From NCBI GenBank assembly GCA_017453085.1, contig JAFTKV010000142.1, positions 1-5,072 on the forward strand: a DNA stretch of 5,072 bases. The letters are read 5' to 3'. Every line of letters starts with the position of its first letter. Position 1 is the first letter of the stretch. Positions 4,534 through 5,072 of the stretch are shown one piece after another. The notes below the pieces were generated by a model. That model made no database searches. It was given only the letters and a program-made list of their open reading frames with translations, and had not been told where the DNA came from. The translations under genes were made by a program, and so were the position numbers. The DNA comes from Clostridia bacterium. Its GTDB lineage: Bacteria; Bacillota; Clostridia; Oscillospirales; CAG-272.

Positions 4534-5072
4534 TTATTGGATGTATCTGTATTTCACACCCGGCTGCAGGCGGTCGCCCAAAAGCTCGGTGACGCTGACC
4601 ACCTCGTAGCCCTCTGCGTACAGCCGCTCCAAAAGGATGCAAAACGCCTCGTAGGAGTTTTCGTAGATCTCGTGCATCAGCACGATGTCCCCGTCGCCGA
4701 CGGTACGCATCACGTTCTCCACGATGGTATTCACGTTCGCCTCGGTAGTGGCTTCGTCGGTGCGCCCCTTGTAGCGCCAATCCTCAGAATCCACGCTCCA
4801 CAGGATCACGGAATAGGGGCAGGCGGCGATCCGCTCCTCGGTAATGTTTCCTCCCGGCGGGCGCATCAGCGTGACGGGCGCAGAAACGAATGGACGGATG
4901 GCATCGGCGGTCTGCTGCATATCCTGCAGATACTCCCGATCGCTGCAAACGTGATAATACAGAGCCTGCACGTGGGTGTAGCTGTGAATGCCGATCTCAC
5001 AGCCGTTTTCCGCCGCATACGCAATGGCCGCTCCCGTGGATTGGTTGATATTGTTGCCCACCACGAAAAAGG
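4534..5072 (-). CDS. Polysaccharide deacetylase (NodB/CE4 domain), partial, N-terminus outside window
   Basis: Carbohydrate esterase family 4 enzymes are metal-dependent deacetylases that remove N- or O-acetyl groups from peptidoglycan, chitin or related glycans, usually at the cell surface. The visible part starts inside the NodB domain with FFVVGN; the codon for V at 5064 is GTG, but the frame continues upstream without a break, so it is internal. Counting from that codon as 1: the metal-binding motif HSYTH is at 27-31 (H27, H31), RPPGG at 68-72, DSEDW at 92-96, and IVLMHE at 127-132 with the catalytic-pocket His131. These are motifs 2 to 5 of the domain, all present, so the enzyme is probably active. 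Motif 1 (TFDDGP-type, with the base Asp) and any signal peptide or anchor lie beyond 5072. The C-terminus ends soon after the domain, with no added module. The stop is TAA. PdaA-, PdaB- or other subtypes cannot be told apart. Confidence 0.94.
   Translation of the reverse strand, partial: FFVVGNNINQSTGAAIAYAAENGCEIGIHSYTHVQALYYHVCSDREYLQDMQQTADAIRPFVSAPVTLMRPPGGNITEERIAACPYSVILWSVDSEDWRYKGRTDEATTEANVNTIVENVMRTVGDGDIVLMHEIYENSYEAFCILLERLYAEGYEVVSVTELLGDRLQPGVKYRYIQ

Noticed and set aside
5062..5064. GTG at 5064 as the start of the deacetylase
   Set aside because: The upstream codons continue as FF before VVGN, the usual NodB-domain core strand, so the gene runs off the window edge.

Overview
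The window looks like a chromosomal segment of a Gram-positive, anaerobic, Clostridia-type bacterium, plausibly an Oscillospiraceae-like gut lineage. This rests on near-consensus sigma-A promoters, strong AGGAG-type ribosome binding sites, U-tailed hairpin terminators, the Firmicutes flavour of the encoded proteins, and abundant GC-rich intergenic palindromes. No phage, transposase, CRISPR, rRNA or tRNA gene was seen. The taxonomic placement is inference.

Layout. Positions 12-731 (minus) hold yebC, a YebC/PmpR/TACO1-family protein. Positions 732-1075 are a 344-base gene-free spacer packed with six perfect palindromes; it looks like a composite repetitive element. Positions 1076-2785 (minus) hold a complete arginyl-tRNA synthetase gene, argS, with a strong promoter at 2812-2845 and a very short leader. 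Divergent from it, a TTGACA-17-TATAAT promoter (2914-2942) drives a 165-residue membrane protein of unknown function (2971-3468), which ends in a strong intrinsic terminator (3488-3521). A 264-base spacer then holds another perfect hairpin (3583-3609) and a third good promoter (3674-3702). That promoter drives an alpha/beta-hydrolase esterase (3733-4494). The esterase converges on a polysaccharide deacetylase (4534 to beyond 5072, minus) whose N-terminus lies outside the window. One perfect bidirectional terminator (4497-4530) separates the two.

How the genes fit together. argS and yebC lie on the same strand and both serve translation: tRNA-Arg charging, and a family now linked to ribosome function at difficult sequences. 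yebC has no convincing promoter of its own, so it may depend on readthrough across the palindrome-rich spacer. The esterase and the deacetylase could both remove acyl groups from glycans (O-linked and N-linked respectively), but they are transcribed towards each other and not as an operon, so any link is speculative.

The most unusual material is non-coding: the palindrome cluster between argS and yebC, the isolated CTCCCTC hairpin upstream of the esterase, and an identical 13-base extended -10 block with overlapping TATACT hexamers in the argS and esterase promoters. No clearly new multi-gene system is visible; all recognised genes are ordinary housekeeping or surface-metabolism types.
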